A DNA stretch of 8,184 nt, taken from assembly GCA_002482685.1 (NCBI GenBank), contig DLGL01000076.1, forward strand, positions 23,890 through 32,073, in the 5' to 3' direction. Of the stretch, positions 6,530-8,184 are shown piece after piece. The notes beneath the pieces are model-generated. The model saw nothing but the letters and a program-made list of their open reading frames with translations. It did not search any database and was not told where the DNA came from. The translations under genes and the position numbers were made by a program. Numbering within the stretch: the stretch's first letter is position 1; each line of letters opens with the position of its first letter. This stretch comes from Bacteriovoracaceae bacterium UBA7695 (GTDB lineage Bacteria; Bdellovibrionota; Bacteriovoracia; Bacteriovoracales; Bacteriovoracaceae).

Positions 6530-7402
6530 ATGGGACACTTGATTCCTAATAAATTCCACTCAATAGCTTTCAATTGGTCAGTTGCCCTCTCATTAATAAG
6601 CTTTATTTACGCTTTTGATGCTTCCGCCAAGCAAACGGCCATTGTCATAGTTGAACGAGCGGTTATTTATGCCGACGCCCAACTAAGTGCACCTGTGGGT
6701 TTTGTCCGCAAAGGTAAAAATTTGGTTGTGGGTGATATCGCCCGGAACCACTCTCAGGTTTACCCCATCATTGTTTCTGGAAAAATTGCCTACATTAGAG
6801 TCCTCGATGTGAGTACTGAGAAAGAGAGTGTGGGCTCAGAGAAGCTGGTCGCCAAGCGTTTCATGAAGACAGCAGAGAAGTCGAACCATACCAATTACAC
6901 CATCTCGTACATAAATTATTCTTCCCAAATCAGTCTTGAAAAAGACAATGGGGCCCTGATGGATAAAGATACTCTCGACTGGCATGGTATAAGTCTCAAG
7001 GGTGGGGCGAGGATAAATCCTAAAACAAATTTTGATATTATCCTCAACTACCTTCGGGGGAAGGGGGACAAGGAAGTTTATCAGGCACTTGAGTTTGGGG
7101 CCGGAGTTGATTTTGGTCTCTTTCAAACAAGCCGTTTAGATGTAAAAATTTTTGGCCAGTTGCTGACAGTTCCATTCTCTACGTATGCCTACGAAGATAA
7201 ACTTCGTGTAAATGGTTATGGATTCAGTGCTGGTACAGGTGTGAACCTTGTCTACCGTTTAGGGCAAAATTTTGGACTTGAAGGTTTTGGCGGTTTTTAT
7301 TACACACGACTTTTTGGGTTTGATGTCCCTAAACCATTTCTGGAAGTCGAGCCATCGTTTGTAGGAACAAGACTTGGTCTGGGCCTAAACTACCAATTCT
7401 AA
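6530..7402 (+). CDS. Exported protein with SH3-like domain and C-terminal outer-membrane beta-barrel
   Basis: The 290-residue product begins with a signal peptide: Lys8, a hydrophobic stretch at about 17-29, and A31-S32-A33 for signal peptidase I cleavage before Lys34. Residues about 35-94 look like a bacterial SH3 domain (IVIVERAVIYADAQLSAPVG, then VSGKIAYIRVLDV), a fold often used for binding peptidoglycan or peptides. A charged linker (about 95-120) follows. Residues about 121-290 are alternating polar/aromatic strands rich in Gly and Tyr, ending in GLGLNYQF. The terminal Phe is the signal recognised by the BAM machinery, and the length suits a small barrel of about eight strands. The likely location is the outer membrane with the SH3 part in the periplasm. 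The gene is divergent from the lipoprotein gene and overlaps the next gene's end by 18 bp. Domain types are fairly sure; the function is unknown. Confidence 0.8.
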   Translation: MGHLIPNKFHSIAFNWSVALSLISFIYAFDASAKQTAIVIVERAVIYADAQLSAPVGFVRKGKNLVVGDIARNHSQVYPIIVSGKIAYIRVLDVSTEKESVGSEKLVAKRFMKTAEKSNHTNYTISYINYSSQISLEKDNGALMDKDTLDWHGISLKGGARINPKTNFDIILNYLRGKGDKEVYQALEFGAGVDFGLFQTSRLDVKIFGQLLTVPFSTYAYEDKLRVNGYGFSAGTGVNLVYRLGQNFGLEGFGGFYYTRLFGFDVPKPFLEVEPSFVGTRLGLGLNYQF

Positions 7403-7957
7403 TAAATTTTTAAGTTTATCCAGATCGACTTTTCGTGAGTGACGGTCGAGTTGGATCCTCTTGCCATCTTGTGTATGCAACCACAGAACATAGTAGCCTT
7501 TATTTTGAAACCCCTGTGCTTCCTCGCCACCTTTCATTCGCGCAACATTCGGTGATGAGAGGTAAGGGCTGACAAAATAAGGTTGATCGATGGCCGGGGT
7601 GAAGCTTTCAGAAAAAACCTTTAGACCAAATATCCGGTACTGCATGCTCACAATATTTCCCGTTTTTAGAATTCTTTTCTCAAAGAAAAAAACCGAAAGA
7701 ATAGAAATTGGCAGCGAAGCGATGAAGGCCAAAAGGGCATAGCCCAACGTTGCATCCGTTTCATCCCCCAGTTCCACAAGCTTCAGAACCGGAGCTTTGA
7801 TTGCCAGGAACATAAAAAGAATCACCATAAGGGCAGCAAAAGCGTAACCCCAAAAAATATAGGGCAGGCCATAGGTCTTAAGTGTGATCGTCTGATCTTT
7901 AATTTCTACAAAGTCTTTTTCATCCAGTGAAACTGGAAATGCGTAAAGTAATCCCAT
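7385..7957 (-). CDS. Hypothetical protein with two membrane segments and a C-terminal soluble domain
   Basis: This family is not recognised. The 190 residues have a mostly polar beginning (1-32), one hydrophobic segment at about 33-53, a short acidic connector (GDETDA), a second segment at about 71-92, then a soluble part of about 100 residues that starts with EKRILKTG. The soluble part looks beta-rich and ends with a helix (KVDLDKLKNLLELVV). This arrangement of a TM pair followed by a beta-rich domain recalls membrane-anchored PH-like proteins, but no diagnostic motif is visible. No signal peptide is seen, and the inner membrane is the likely site. The ATG is preceded by AAAAAAAGG at an unusually long 12-nt spacing, so translation may depend on the upstream gene, whose stop is 19 nt away. 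It overlaps the SH3/barrel gene tail-to-tail at 7385-7402. Confidence 0.7.
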   Translation of the reverse strand: MGLLYAFPVSLDEKDFVEIKDQTITLKTYGLPYIFWGYAFAALMVILFMFLAIKAPVLKLVELGDETDATLGYALLAFIASLPISILSVFFFEKRILKTGNIVSMQYRIFGLKVFSESFTPAIDQPYFVSPYLSSPNVARMKGGEEAQGFQNKGYYVLWLHTQDGKRIQLDRHSRKVDLDKLKNLLELVV

Positions 7958-7976
7958 AAAAGATTCTTACCTTTTT

Positions 7977-8183
7977 TTACTTATGATGAGGAGAGAAAAC
8001 ATCCAATATTTCGATTCTTGGATAAAGAAGTTTCATCCATGTATTGAATAATGGCAGAGCGGCTTCCTTTTCCTGATTAAACTGAGAAACAAGATATGAT
8101 GAGAGCTGCTTGTCTGAGACAGTGGACACAAGGCCCAGGCGCTTTTCCATTCTCATACACAGAAAGATCCACTGATCGTTTAA
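7977..8183 (-). CDS. C-terminal end of an unrecognised gene, running off the right edge
   Basis: On the - strand a frame is open from the window edge for 68 codons to a TAA at 7979-7977; the other two frames contain stops. The product end reads like a soluble protein: NDQWIFLCMRMEKRLGLV, then DKQLSSYLVSQFNQEKEA, then LPLFNTWMKLLYPRIEIL, ending in HHK. No family is recognised. It lies 19 nt upstream of the two-TM protein gene on the same strand, so the two probably form an operon. The upstream part is outside the window. Confidence 0.55.
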   Translation of the reverse strand, partial: LNDQWIFLCMRMEKRLGLVSTVSDKQLSSYLVSQFNQEKEAALPLFNTWMKLLYPRIEILDVFSPHHK

Positions 8184-8184
8184 C

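Noticed and set aside
1..8184. CRISPR arrays, tRNA/rRNA genes, insertion sequences, toxin-antitoxin or phage-defence genes
   Set aside because: Looked for on both strands by eye; no repeat-spacer pattern, cloverleaf, transposase or defence motif was found.

Overview
The window is a stretch of chromosome from an AT-leaning Gram-negative bacterium. The Gram-negative reading rests on an outer-membrane-type beta-barrel protein ending in phenylalanine, a lipoprotein with a lipobox, and a PNPase of standard bacterial layout. Strong CTT/GTT/TCT codon preference in pnp and the transporter, together with the gene mix, is reminiscent of the Bdellovibrionota (Bacteriovorax/Peredibacter-like predators). 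That placement is an inference from memory and is not proven by the sequence.

Left block (about 2-4722, all + strand): the 5'-truncated pnp (polynucleotide phosphorylase) is followed after 1 nt by dut (dUTPase). Then come a small protein of the polyhydroxyalkanoic-acid-system family, a [2Fe-2S] ferredoxin-like protein with a long charged tail that overlaps its upstream neighbour by ATGA, and, 27 nt further on, a proton-coupled oligopeptide (POT/PTR) transporter. Spacings are short and no internal terminator is visible, so this looks like one transcription unit. It ends at a strong hairpin at 4731-4763 that can work on both strands. The first two genes serve RNA turnover and nucleotide-pool cleaning; the transporter imports peptides; the middle pair has no established role.

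Middle block (4762-7402): a cysteine-containing lipoprotein on the - strand and an exported SH3-like plus beta-barrel protein on the + strand diverge from a 184-bp intergenic region. That region holds a plausible promoter for the lipoprotein and, in front of the barrel gene, a 10-of-11-bp inverted repeat whose right arm runs into the ribosome binding site. Both proteins are predicted to reach the cell envelope. Neither is recognised beyond domain type.

Right block (7385-8184, - strand): a two-TM membrane protein of unknown function lies 19 nt downstream of the C-terminal end of another unrecognised gene that runs off the window. The membrane protein gene overlaps the barrel gene tail-to-tail by 18 bp.

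No tRNA, rRNA, CRISPR array, insertion sequence or phage feature was seen. Nothing here amounts to a clearly new multi-gene system. The most interesting items are the inverted repeat before the barrel gene, the SH3/barrel architecture, the animal-PEPT1-like signature of the transporter, and the tailed ferredoxin next to a PHA-system protein.
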